A stretch of 14,963 nucleotides of DNA from Limiplasma sp036645955 (lineage in GTDB: Bacteria > Bacillota > Clostridia > Christensenellales > Aristaeellaceae), in contig JAVXND010000064.1 of assembly GCA_036645955.1 (NCBI GenBank), positions 1 to 14,963 on the forward strand, written 5' to 3'. Position numbers and translations under genes: made by a program. Every line of letters begins with the position of its first letter. The first letter of the stretch is position 1. Below, one piece after another: positions 1 through 6,068 of the stretch. Below the pieces are notes generated by a model. The model saw only the letters and a program-made list of their open reading frames with translations, was not told the origin of the DNA and made no database searches.

Positions 1-9
1 ATCACTCAC

Positions 10-27
10 GCGGAAAGCCATTTCCGC
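10..27. repeat. Short inverted repeat in the left non-coding end
   Basis: Arms GCGGAAA (10-16) and TTTCCGC (21-27) are perfect complements around a 4-nt loop. The same stretch (1-106) has further short complementary runs (CCCC/GGGG pairs near 40-55 and 91-105), and the word TTCCGCAA occurs at 22-29 and again at 75-82. No open reading frame with a ribosome binding site was seen in 1-126. It looks like structured intergenic DNA downstream of the amidase gene. There is no T-run in either direction to make it a standard intrinsic terminator. Confidence 0.4.
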
Positions 28-106
28 AATCCCCCGTTCCCCCCGCAGGGGATGCATCACCGCAGCATGCCAATTCCGCAAAAGGGCGAACCCCGCGAGG
101 TGGGGC

Positions 107-126
107 GGACACCATATATGGTGTCC
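107..126. repeat. Perfect 20-bp palindrome abutting the amidase stop codon
   Basis: The 20 bases GGACACCATATATGGTGTCC are a perfect palindrome and end one base before the stop codon of the amidase gene (TAG, complement of 127-129). Read on the minus strand, the junction is GTAGGGACACC, then the other half-site, then GCCCC. This resembles the GTAGGG(G)-plus-palindrome elements I recall as scattered intergenic repeats in many Clostridia. That resemblance is from memory and copy number was not tested. In RNA it would form a 3'-end hairpin for the amidase transcript, without a U-tract. Confidence 0.55.
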
Positions 127-888
127 CTACATCCCCCCTGTTTCCGAAGTTTTATCCAGTAATTCAAAATAATCGCATACCCCGCGCGTTACCGCCTCCG
201 CTATTTTTTGCTGATAGGCCTCGCTTAATAATAGCTTTTCCTCCTCCGCATTGCTCACAAACCCGCATTCCACCAGCGCCGACGGCAAGGCGCTCCGCAG
301 CACATAGTAATTGCCCGACATGGCAACACGCTTTTTGGCGGGTTTGAGCTCCTGCACCATCGCCTGCTGTAACACCCCCGCCAAAAGCCGCCCCGCATCT
401 CCTCCGCGCTGATAAAACACCTGCGGCCCGCTTTCCCTCCGACTGCGGTACTCGTTTAAATGGATGCTCAAAAACACATCCGCATTCGCCTCAAGCGCAA
501 TGTCCACACGCTTTTGCAAATCCTGACGCTTGCGGGTTAGGGTGGCGGTATTGCCTTTGCAAAGGCACACATCCTCACGCCGTGTAACCACCACGGCCGC
601 CCCCTTTGCCAACAGTTCTTTTTCGATTTTGAGTGAAATGGGCAAGGTCAAAGCCTTCTCCCATATGCCGCTGTCGCGCGCCCGCGCACCCCCGTCATAC
701 CCGCCGTGTCCGGGATCAATGGCAATGGTGTAGCCCGCAAGCGGCGCTTTGCCCTGCGCGGCGGTTTCCACAGACGGCTCACCCTGCTGCATCCGCATGC
801 CCCCCGCAAGGGCTATGAGCACAAGAAGTACACACACGCGTAGCCGCGCGGCACGTTTTATGACGAAAGAATCAACCGTTTGTTTCAT
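127..888 (-). CDS. cwlD: N-acetylmuramoyl-L-alanine amidase, CwlD-like (Amidase_3)
   Basis: A zinc amidase that cuts the bond between N-acetylmuramic acid and the stem peptide of peptidoglycan. The CwlD branch acts with a deacetylase to make muramic-lactam in spore cortex. The protein has 253 residues, close to the usual CwlD length. Residues about 16-31 form a hydrophobic signal/anchor segment, and the Amidase_3 domain runs from about 53 to 243. Zinc ligands are recognisable as H61 (DPGHGG), E77 (IWEKAL) and H143 (SIHLNE); the catalytic glutamate is E207 (LVECGF). The ATG (886-888) is preceded at 6 nt by a GGGAGG site. It is monocistronic in this window, with its own promoter at 956-984. The spore role is inferred from family resemblance; a general autolysin of the same fold is the alternative. 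The stop codon lies at the edge of a palindromic element. Confidence 0.88.
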   Translation of the reverse strand: MKQTVDSFVIKRAARLRVCVLLVLIALAGGMRMQQGEPSVETAAQGKAPLAGYTIAIDPGHGGYDGGARARDSGIWEKALTLPISLKIEKELLAKGAAVVVTRREDVCLCKGNTATLTRKRQDLQKRVDIALEANADVFLSIHLNEYRSRRESGPQVFYQRGGDAGRLLAGVLQQAMVQELKPAKKRVAMSGNYYVLRSALPSALVECGFVSNAEEEKLLLSEAYQQKIAEAVTRGVCDYFELLDKTSETGGM

Positions 889-904
889 GCAATGCCTCCC
901 CCGA

Positions 905-940
905 GTTTTGAAGTATTCTATGCGCTGGCGGCTTCAAAAC
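905..940 (-). promoter_or_regulatory. Leader hairpin just before the cwlD ribosome binding site
   Basis: Arms GTTTTGAAG (905-913) and CTTCAAAAC (932-940) are perfectly complementary over 9 bp, with an 18-nt loop. In the minus-strand transcript the stem ends about four bases before the GGGGGAGG ribosome binding site. It could therefore limit ribosome access or stabilise the 5' end. There is no U-run after it, so it is not a terminator. Function is inferred. Confidence 0.45.
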
Positions 941-955
941 ATGCCTTTGGAGGTC

Positions 956-984
956 ATTGTACCTTATGCATATATGCATAGCAA
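956..984 (-). promoter_or_regulatory. Putative cwlD promoter with a palindrome in its spacer
   Basis: Reading the minus strand, TTGCTA (979-984) and TACAAT (956-961) are separated by 17 bp, a fair sigma-A match. Start of transcription is expected near 949. A perfect 16-bp palindrome, TATGCATATATGCATA (965-980), which is also two direct copies of TATGCATA, fills the spacer and overlaps the -35. This is a likely operator position. DnaA-box-like 9-mers begin 9 bp upstream of the -35. Confidence 0.5.
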
Positions 985-992
985 AAACGCGG

Positions 993-1127
993 TTTTCCAC
1001 AGTTTCCACATGGTTTCCCACAGATAATGTGCTTTTCTCGCTTCATAAGTCGAATTTTGTGGAAAACTTTTTGTCGAATAATGTCTGCATACTCACTTTC
1101 CCATATGTGGAAAACAACTGTGGAAAA
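993..1127. promoter_or_regulatory. Cluster of DnaA-box-like 9-mers
   Basis: Four exact matches to TTWTNCACA, all TTTTCCACA, lie in 135 bp: 993-1001 (plus), and on the minus strand 1058-1066, 1106-1114 and 1119-1127. Two more sites differ by one base: GTTTCCACA (1002-1010) and TTTCCCACA (1014-1022), both plus. The sites point inwards, plus-strand copies on the left and minus-strand copies on the right. The flanks are AT-rich (for example 1141-1162). There is no dnaA, dnaN or other origin-linked gene in the window, and genes on both sides run the same way. A DnaA titration or regulatory cluster therefore fits better than the main origin. The rest of the 889-1183 gap holds the cwlD promoter and leader. 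Confidence 0.6.
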
Positions 1128-1183
1128 GTAACCTTCTGTTGCAAAATCATTAATTTTTGTTACGGAAACATCGTGACCATATC

Positions 1184-2110
1184 CTACATTTTGCCGTTTG
1201 CAAGCGGCAGTGTCTTGGTTCTGCGGCGCTTTTCCAGCAGCACCACCAGCACCATCATCACCACCGTCATGAGGTATGGCGCCATGGCTGTAATGTCGTT
1301 GGGGATGTACTTTTGCATGCGCATGCCCAAGGCTTCTATAAAGCCAAAGAGCAGTGCCGCCAAAAACACCTTCGGCGGATTGCCGCGCCCAAAAATCACA
1401 CAGGCAAAGGCCACATACCCACGCGCCGCGCTCATGTTCTCGCTGAACATGGTCAAATACCCAAGCGATAAATGTGCGCCTGCCACACAGCTTAGCACGC
1501 CGCAAAGCACGCTTGCCCAGCATTTCATGCGGTTCGGGCTTTTGCCGCAGGCCGTCAAGGCATCGGGGTATTCGCCTGCCGCACGTAAATGAAAGCCCAT
1601 GGGCGTGCGGTACACAAACACCCAAATCAGCGGCACCAGCACCCAGCTTACATACACAAGCAATGTATTGCCGCTTAATAGCTCGCCAAGAAAGGGAATG
1701 TCCTGAATCAGCGGCAAGGTAATGGTGGGCAACGGCACAATGCCAGGCCCCGAAAAGGAGCCCTTGACATGAAACAGCGTGCGCAGTAAAAACACCGTCA
1801 GCCCGCCCGCAAAGATGTTGAGCGCCACGCCGATGATAAACTCATCGCTCTTGAATTTGATCACAAACACATAGTAAAACAGCCCCAGAAGCACCCCCAG
1901 CGCCATGGCAAACACAAGCCCCATCACCCAGCTGCCGCATAAATAGCTGCCCAGCACCGCAAAAAATGCGCCCATCAGCATCATGCCGTCAATACCAATG
2001 TTGGTGATGTTTACATGCTGTGTAAGCAAACAGCCCAGCGCCGCCAAAATCACAGGGGTAGCGGTACGAAGCGTGTTTTGAAGCAATAGAATGTTAAAAA
2101 TCTCGCCCAT
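1184..2110 (-). CDS. BMP-family ABC importer, second permease (NupQ/YufQ-like)
   Basis: An inner-membrane permease of 308 residues, with roughly eight to ten hydrophobic segments. It belongs to the family that imports nucleosides or simple sugars with a BMP binding protein. Family signs are the NITNIGIDGMMLMGAF segment near residues 33-48 and the cytoplasmic coupling loop around FHLRAAGEYPDALTACG. An upstream in-frame start exists, giving 42 extra residues, but that stretch overlaps the preceding permease gene. ATG 2108-2110 has a GGAGG site 8 bases upstream and lies one base after the preceding stop (TAACATG), so this start is chosen. It is the last gene of the four-gene operon. No intrinsic terminator was seen after its TAG stop, so some read-through towards cwlD is possible. 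Substrate is inferred to be purine nucleosides. Confidence 0.86.
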   Translation of the reverse strand: MGEIFNILLLQNTLRTATPVILAALGCLLTQHVNITNIGIDGMMLMGAFFAVLGSYLCGSWVMGLVFAMALGVLLGLFYYVFVIKFKSDEFIIGVALNIFAGGLTVFLLRTLFHVKGSFSGPGIVPLPTITLPLIQDIPFLGELLSGNTLLVYVSWVLVPLIWVFVYRTPMGFHLRAAGEYPDALTACGKSPNRMKCWASVLCGVLSCVAGAHLSLGYLTMFSENMSAARGYVAFACVIFGRGNPPKVFLAALLFGFIEALGMRMQKYIPNDITAMAPYLMTVVMMVLVVLLEKRRRTKTLPLANGKM

Positions 2111-2111
2111 G

Positions 2112-3245
2112 TTACGCTTCCTCCTTTTGTGTGCGCTTTGCCTCGGCCCGTGCTCTGCGCACCACCGCTTGATCCGAAAGCATCTTGCGAATGCCGCCCT
2201 CCGCCGCCATAAAGAAAATAATGATGGATTGCACAATCAGCACCAGCTCGCTGCTCACCCCTGCGGATAGCTCCATTGACTTGCTTCCAATGTTTAGAAT
2301 GGCAAAGAAGAAGCTCATCAGAATCACACCCAATGGGTTGTAACGCATGATCATGGCCACCAGCATGCCGTCAAAATAAAACTCGTTGCTCACCGTGGTC
2401 AGGAAGCGCTTGTGCAAGCCAAAAACCTCCAGCATGCCCACCAAGCCGCAAATGGCACCGCTTAGCACCATCGCCCACAGCATCAGCTTGCCCGTATGAA
2501 CCCCGCCGTACTTGGCAAAGCGGTCGTTTTCACCCGTGAGCTTCATTTCAAACCCAAGGGTGGAGCGGCTCATGAGGTACCAAACAAACAGCGCCATCGC
2601 CGCCGCATAAAGCACGCCCGTGTTTAAATTGCTCAGCCTGATGATGGGCGCAAACGCCGCCGCCTTCATAATGCTGTCCGTGCCTGTGGCAATGCCCCGC
2701 TCTGCGGTTTTCAGCGGTCCGTTTGCCAGATAACTGCAAAAATGAATGGCCACGGAGTTGAGCATGATGGTGGTGATCACCTCATCCACCTTCCAGCGCA
2801 CCTTGAGCACGCCCGGTAGAAATGCGTAGAGCCCGCCAGCGAGCATCGCCGCCAGCAAGGATAGCACAACCACCATCCACGCAGGCACGCCTGTCAGCTG
2901 TGCGCCCACCACAGCGGCCGCCATTGCGCCCATGTAGAGCTGACCCTCGCCGCCTACGTTAAACACGCCCGCCTTGGCCGCCACGCTCATGGCAAGCCCT
3001 GTAAGGCAAAGCGTGACCGTTTTGGCAAGCGTGTTGCCCAAAGCGCGGGGCTTGCCCAGAGCACCCTCAAACAAAGCCGCATAGCCCGCAATGGGGTCAT
3101 GCCCGCAAAGAAGCATGATGCCTGCGCCCAGCAAAAAGGCCAATAGCACCGCCGCAAAAAGCGAAACGAGGTAATCCCGATTGATGCGCTGTGAGGGTTT
3201 AAGCCGAAACAGCGCCCGCAGGGACTGAATCAAGCTGTTATGCAT
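2112..3245 (-). CDS. BMP-family ABC importer, first permease (NupP/YufP-like)
   Basis: A polytopic permease of 377 residues that would pair with the downstream permease to form the membrane channel of the importer. The N-terminal 25 or so residues are cytoplasmic and basic, followed by many hydrophobic segments. The conserved FNVGGEGQLYMGA segment, typical of this BPD_transp_2 group, lies just after the second or third membrane span. A LTGENDRFAKYGG stretch marks the ATPase-contact loop. The C-terminus is a charged cytoplasmic tail (RRARAEAKRTQKEEA). The ATG (3243-3245) overlaps the 3' end of the ATPase gene by 8 bases (ATGCATAA), and GGAGG lies 9 bases upstream, signs of translational coupling. 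Substrate is inferred from the family. Confidence 0.88.
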   Translation of the reverse strand: MHNSLIQSLRALFRLKPSQRINRDYLVSLFAAVLLAFLLGAGIMLLCGHDPIAGYAALFEGALGKPRALGNTLAKTVTLCLTGLAMSVAAKAGVFNVGGEGQLYMGAMAAAVVGAQLTGVPAWMVVVLSLLAAMLAGGLYAFLPGVLKVRWKVDEVITTIMLNSVAIHFCSYLANGPLKTAERGIATGTDSIMKAAAFAPIIRLSNLNTGVLYAAAMALFVWYLMSRSTLGFEMKLTGENDRFAKYGGVHTGKLMLWAMVLSGAICGLVGMLEVFGLHKRFLTTVSNEFYFDGMLVAMIMRYNPLGVILMSFFFAILNIGSKSMELSAGVSSELVLIVQSIIIFFMAAEGGIRKMLSDQAVVRRARAEAKRTQKEEA

Positions 3246-4800
3246 TTGTGCCCGCCTCCATTTCCTGCTTGCCGCCCGTCATATAAAAGCCGATGTCCTG
3301 CTTGTCTATGGTTCCCGCGTCAAAGCGGCCTGTGATTCGGCCTTCAAAAATGGTCAGCAATGTATCGCTCAAGCGAAAAAGCTCGTCCAAATCCGCGCTG
3401 AGCAGCAATATGGCACAGCCCTCATTGCGCTTTTGAATGATGCGCTCATGAATAAATTCAATGGCACCAATGTCCACGCCGCGCGTGGGCTGGCTGATCA
3501 CCAGCACAGGCGTGCCAAAGCTGAATTCACGCGCAATCACCACTTTTTGCATGTTTCCGCCCGAAAGCGAGCCCGCAGGCTCCTCCACCCCCGACATGCG
3601 AATGTCGAAGCGCTCGGCAAGCTCTGCCGCATATTTTTTCACCCTGCCATGCCGCAAATGGATGCCAAAATCGCTGAAATCACGGGTGCGCTGTTTGCCT
3701 AGCAGCAGGTTTTCCGCAATGCTCGCCTTTACATCCATGCCAGTGGACACACGGTCCTCCGGCACATAGCTCACGCCTCGCCGCCTGATTTCGCGCGGGT
3801 CCATGCCTGTAATGCTGTTGCCGTTTAGCCGAACGGTTCCGCCTGTCATGGGGCGCATGCCCATCATGCACTCCGCAAGCTCGGTTTGTCCATTGCCCTC
3901 CACGCCGCATATGCCGACAATTTCCCCCGCATGTACGGTTACATCCACACCGCGAAGCGCAGGCAGGCAACGGTCGTTAGCGGCGCATAGCCCGTTGATT
4001 TGCAGTACCTCCGCCCCCAACGGGTGCTCGGTGCGCAGGTCGTCAAAAAGCACATCGCGCCCCACCATGAGCGAGGCAATTTCCCGCTCGTTCGTTTCGG
4101 AGCTCAGAAGCACCTTTTCCAGCTGTCCGCGCCGCATAACGCCCACACGGTCGCTCACCCGCATGACCTCGGGCAGCTTGTGGGTAATCAAAATCACCGT
4201 CATGTCTTTTTCACGCACAATGCGGCGGATCACATCAAAAAGCTCGTCCGTCTCCTGCGGGGTGAGCACGGCGGTGGGTTCGTCTAAAATGAGCACCTCC
4301 GCACCCGTGCGAAGCGCCTTCAAAATTTCCACGCGCTGCTGAAGGCCTACGCTTAGCTCGCGCACCACATCCGTAGGCTCCACACGCAGGCCGTAGGTTT
4401 CAGAAAGCTTGCGCACAAATGCATTTGCGCTTGCCTGATCCACCAGCAAGCCAAGCTTTTTAGGCTCATGCCCCAGCAGAATATTCTGCGCCACGGTAAA
4501 GCTCGGCACCAGCTTAAAATGCTGATGCACCATGCTCACGCCCATTTGCATGGCACGCTCCGGGTTGTGCTGTGCGCCTGTTTTTTGACCCTTGATGTAG
4601 ATGTCGCCAAGCGTTTGGCGCTGCATGCCATAGAGCAGGTTCATCAGCGTGGATTTTCCCGCGCCGTTTTCCCCCACCAGCGCAAACACCTCGCCCCGCC
4701 TGATGCTCAAGCTCACATCTTTATTTGCCAGCACCCCGGGATATTGCTTGCTTACGTGGGAAAAGCGGACGATCTCTGTTGCCGTGGTTTTTTCTTGCAT
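3238..4800 (-). CDS. BMP-family ABC importer, double ATPase (NupO/YufO-like)
   Basis: A 520-residue protein with two ABC ATPase domains, which powers the nucleoside-type importer from the cytoplasmic face. Domain 1 is complete: Walker A GENGAGKST (43-51), signature LSVGLQQ (149-155), Walker B VLILDEP (169-175). Domain 2 keeps the signature LSGGNMQ (412-418), but its Walker A is GVEGNGQTE (299-307) without the lysine. Its Walker B region reads VLVISQP (432-438), with serine and glutamine where the acidic pair usually sits. This degenerate second half, including the QPTRGVDIGA motif, is normal for the group, so one full ATPase site is expected. ATG 4798-4800 is preceded by a GAGGG site. A 96-bp gap with a hairpin separates it from the binding-protein gene upstream, and it overlaps the next permease gene by 8 bases. 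Confidence 0.92.
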   Translation of the reverse strand: MQEKTTATEIVRFSHVSKQYPGVLANKDVSLSIRRGEVFALVGENGAGKSTLMNLLYGMQRQTLGDIYIKGQKTGAQHNPERAMQMGVSMVHQHFKLVPSFTVAQNILLGHEPKKLGLLVDQASANAFVRKLSETYGLRVEPTDVVRELSVGLQQRVEILKALRTGAEVLILDEPTAVLTPQETDELFDVIRRIVREKDMTVILITHKLPEVMRVSDRVGVMRRGQLEKVLLSSETNEREIASLMVGRDVLFDDLRTEHPLGAEVLQINGLCAANDRCLPALRGVDVTVHAGEIVGICGVEGNGQTELAECMMGMRPMTGGTVRLNGNSITGMDPREIRRRGVSYVPEDRVSTGMDVKASIAENLLLGKQRTRDFSDFGIHLRHGRVKKYAAELAERFDIRMSGVEEPAGSLSGGNMQKVVIAREFSFGTPVLVISQPTRGVDIGAIEFIHERIIQKRNEGCAILLLSADLDELFRLSDTLLTIFEGRITGRFDAGTIDKQDIGFYMTGGKQEMEAGTNA

Positions 4801-4831
4801 AGGACTGCCCTCGCTTTGGTGCCGTATTTAG

Positions 4832-4866
4832 CAACACCCCTTGCCCGCAAAAGACAAGGGGTGCTG
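4832..4866 (-). promoter_or_regulatory. Intercistronic hairpin between binding-protein and ATPase genes
   Basis: CAACACCCCTTG (4832-4843) and CAAGGGGTGCTG (4855-4866) form a 12-bp stem with an 11-nt loop. In the minus-strand RNA the single mismatch becomes a G-U pair. No U-run follows it in the direction of transcription, so it is not a full terminator. Position fits a 3' stabiliser that lets the binding-protein part of the message outlast the ATPase and permease part. Confidence 0.6.
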
Positions 4867-4896
4867 TGTGCAAATTCTTTTTTAAAAATGAATGTT

Positions 4897-5913
4897 CTAC
4901 CGCGTGCTTTCCACAACAATTTCACCAGAGGAAATTTTGAGCTTGAGCGCCTCCACCTCGGCCTTGAGCTCATCGGGTACCTGCTGAGTCATGGTTTCGT
5001 CACCATAGCCAATGGCCACAAGGCCAGAGGAAATGTCCGCATTCCAAATGGTGCCGCCGTTAAACACGCTATCCTCAAGGTACATGCTTACCGCGTCGTA
5101 AATGCTGTTGCCCACCTGCTTTAGCATGGAGCACAAAATAACCTCGGGGTTCACATGCTTTTGATCGCTGTCCACGCCAATGGCATACTTGCCCTGCTCC
5201 TGCGCGGCTTCGAAAACGCCCAAGCCTGTTTTGCCCGCCACGGGGAACACCACATCCGCGCCCTTGCTGTAAAGCGATAGCGCCGCTTCCTTGCCCTTGT
5301 CGGGCGCTTCATAATCGTCGGTGTACACGGGATCCAGCACGGTTCCTTCGGGGTTGGCATACAGTGCGCCCTGCTTGTAGCCCACAATGAAGTTGTTGAT
5401 GGTATCGCTGTTTTCGCCGCCAATCACGCCCACAGTGCCAGATTTGGCCATTTTCATAGCGATGTAGCCTGCTAAGAAGCTGCCCTGATTTTCTGCATAG
5501 GTGATGGAAAGCAGGTTATCGCCCACGCCCTCCAGCCCATTATCCACAAAGATGAACAGTGTTTCGGGCATTTCAGGCACCACAGCGCTCAAGCCATCCC
5601 AAAACTGCCAGCCAACTGCAACGACGATGTCGTTTTGCTCCGCCGCTTCCACAAGCGCGGGTTGATAGGCGCTGGCATCGCTCTTGCATTCCACAACACT
5701 GCCAACCACGCCATAATCCTTTTCGAGGCTTTTCAAGCCCTCGTTAGCGCTGTCATAAAACCCAAGGTCACCTAGCGTTTCAGCCACGCAAAGCGCCACC
5801 TTCATGGGTTCGCCGCCTTGCGCGGGTGCGGCTTTTTCGGTTTCACCAATCGCGGTAATGCCCAAGGTAACCAACATTGCAATGCATAGAAGCAAGGAGA
5901 GTAGCTTTTTCAT
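4897..5913 (-). CDS. BMP family (BmpA/PnrA-like) substrate-binding protein
   Basis: The extracytoplasmic receptor of the importer, 338 residues. Residues 1-22 form a signal sequence. The BMP domain starts near MKVALCVAETLGDLGFYDSANEGLKSLEK (37-65), matching the family's usual GDxxFNDxAxxG opening with tyrosine for asparagine. Later family marks are SFLAGYIAMKM, GTVGVIGGENSD and AIGVDSDQKHV, the last being the typical hinge and ligand loop. PnrA/TmpC-type members bind purine nucleosides. The signal sequence has no clear lipobox cysteine: the only nearby Cys is residue 10 inside the hydrophobic core (LLLC). Gram-positive members are normally lipoproteins, so this is odd. It is the first gene of a four-gene operon with its own promoter at 5964-5993 and an AAAGGATG ribosome binding site. 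Adjacent purA supports a purine substrate, but sugars cannot be excluded. Confidence 0.88.
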   Translation of the reverse strand: MKKLLSLLLCIAMLVTLGITAIGETEKAAPAQGGEPMKVALCVAETLGDLGFYDSANEGLKSLEKDYGVVGSVVECKSDASAYQPALVEAAEQNDIVVAVGWQFWDGLSAVVPEMPETLFIFVDNGLEGVGDNLLSITYAENQGSFLAGYIAMKMAKSGTVGVIGGENSDTINNFIVGYKQGALYANPEGTVLDPVYTDDYEAPDKGKEAALSLYSKGADVVFPVAGKTGLGVFEAAQEQGKYAIGVDSDQKHVNPEVILCSMLKQVGNSIYDAVSMYLEDSVFNGGTIWNADISSGLVAIGYGDETMTQQVPDELKAEVEALKLKISSGEIVVESTR

Positions 5914-5963
5914 ATTCGGTTCATCCTTTCCGTTTGTGAGGTAGTTTGCTTAACCCTGCAACC

Positions 5964-5993
5964 ATTATACTATGTTTTCCCTCTTGTATTCAA
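5964..5993 (-). promoter_or_regulatory. Promoter of the BMP importer operon
   Basis: On the minus strand TTGAAT (5988-5993) and a perfect TATAAT (5964-5969) are 18 bp apart. Transcription is expected to start near 5957, giving a leader of about 44 nt. That leader is too short for a purine riboswitch. No clear operator palindrome was seen. Confidence 0.65.
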
Positions 5994-6021
5994 GGGTTTG
6001 CTCAAAGTTTCGAAGTCTTGT

Positions 6022-6062
6022 AACAAAAGAGCCATTGCGCTGTGCGCCTTGGCTCTTTTGTT
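6022..6062 (-). terminator. Intrinsic terminator of purA
   Basis: AACAAAAGAGCCA (6022-6034) pairs perfectly with TGGCTCTTTTGTT (6050-6062), and the apical part adds a GCGC/GCGC mini-stem (6037-6040 with 6044-6047). The stem lies 6 bases after the purA stop. In the minus-strand RNA the 3' arm ends in CUCUUUUGUU, giving a short U-rich tail. It separates purA from the BMP operon. Confidence 0.7.
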
Positions 6063-6068
6063 TGTTAT

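Noticed and set aside
889..1183. The main replication origin (oriC) at the DnaA-like cluster
   Set aside because: No dnaA, dnaN, rpmH or similar gene is present, and genes on both sides run in the same direction. A secondary DnaA cluster fits better; genome-wide skew would settle it.
1240..1275. CACCAC-rich run that could read as a poly-histidine stretch on the plus strand
   Set aside because: On the minus strand it encodes the hydrophobic permease segment TVVMMVLVVLL in the correct frame; the histidines are only the reverse reading.
957..1592. A long plus-strand open frame across the amidase upstream gap and the end of a permease gene
   Set aside because: It runs through the DnaA-like cluster and antisense to a well-supported permease, has no ribosome binding site and no recognisable protein features.
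2111..2236. N-terminal extension of the second BMP permease by 42 residues
   Set aside because: The extension is basic, overlaps the preceding gene, and a good ribosome binding site supports the internal ATG at 2108-2110.
5540..5548. A perfect TTATCCACA DnaA box
   Set aside because: It is a single copy inside the BMP receptor coding sequence (codons for V-D-N) with no neighbouring sites, so chance is enough.
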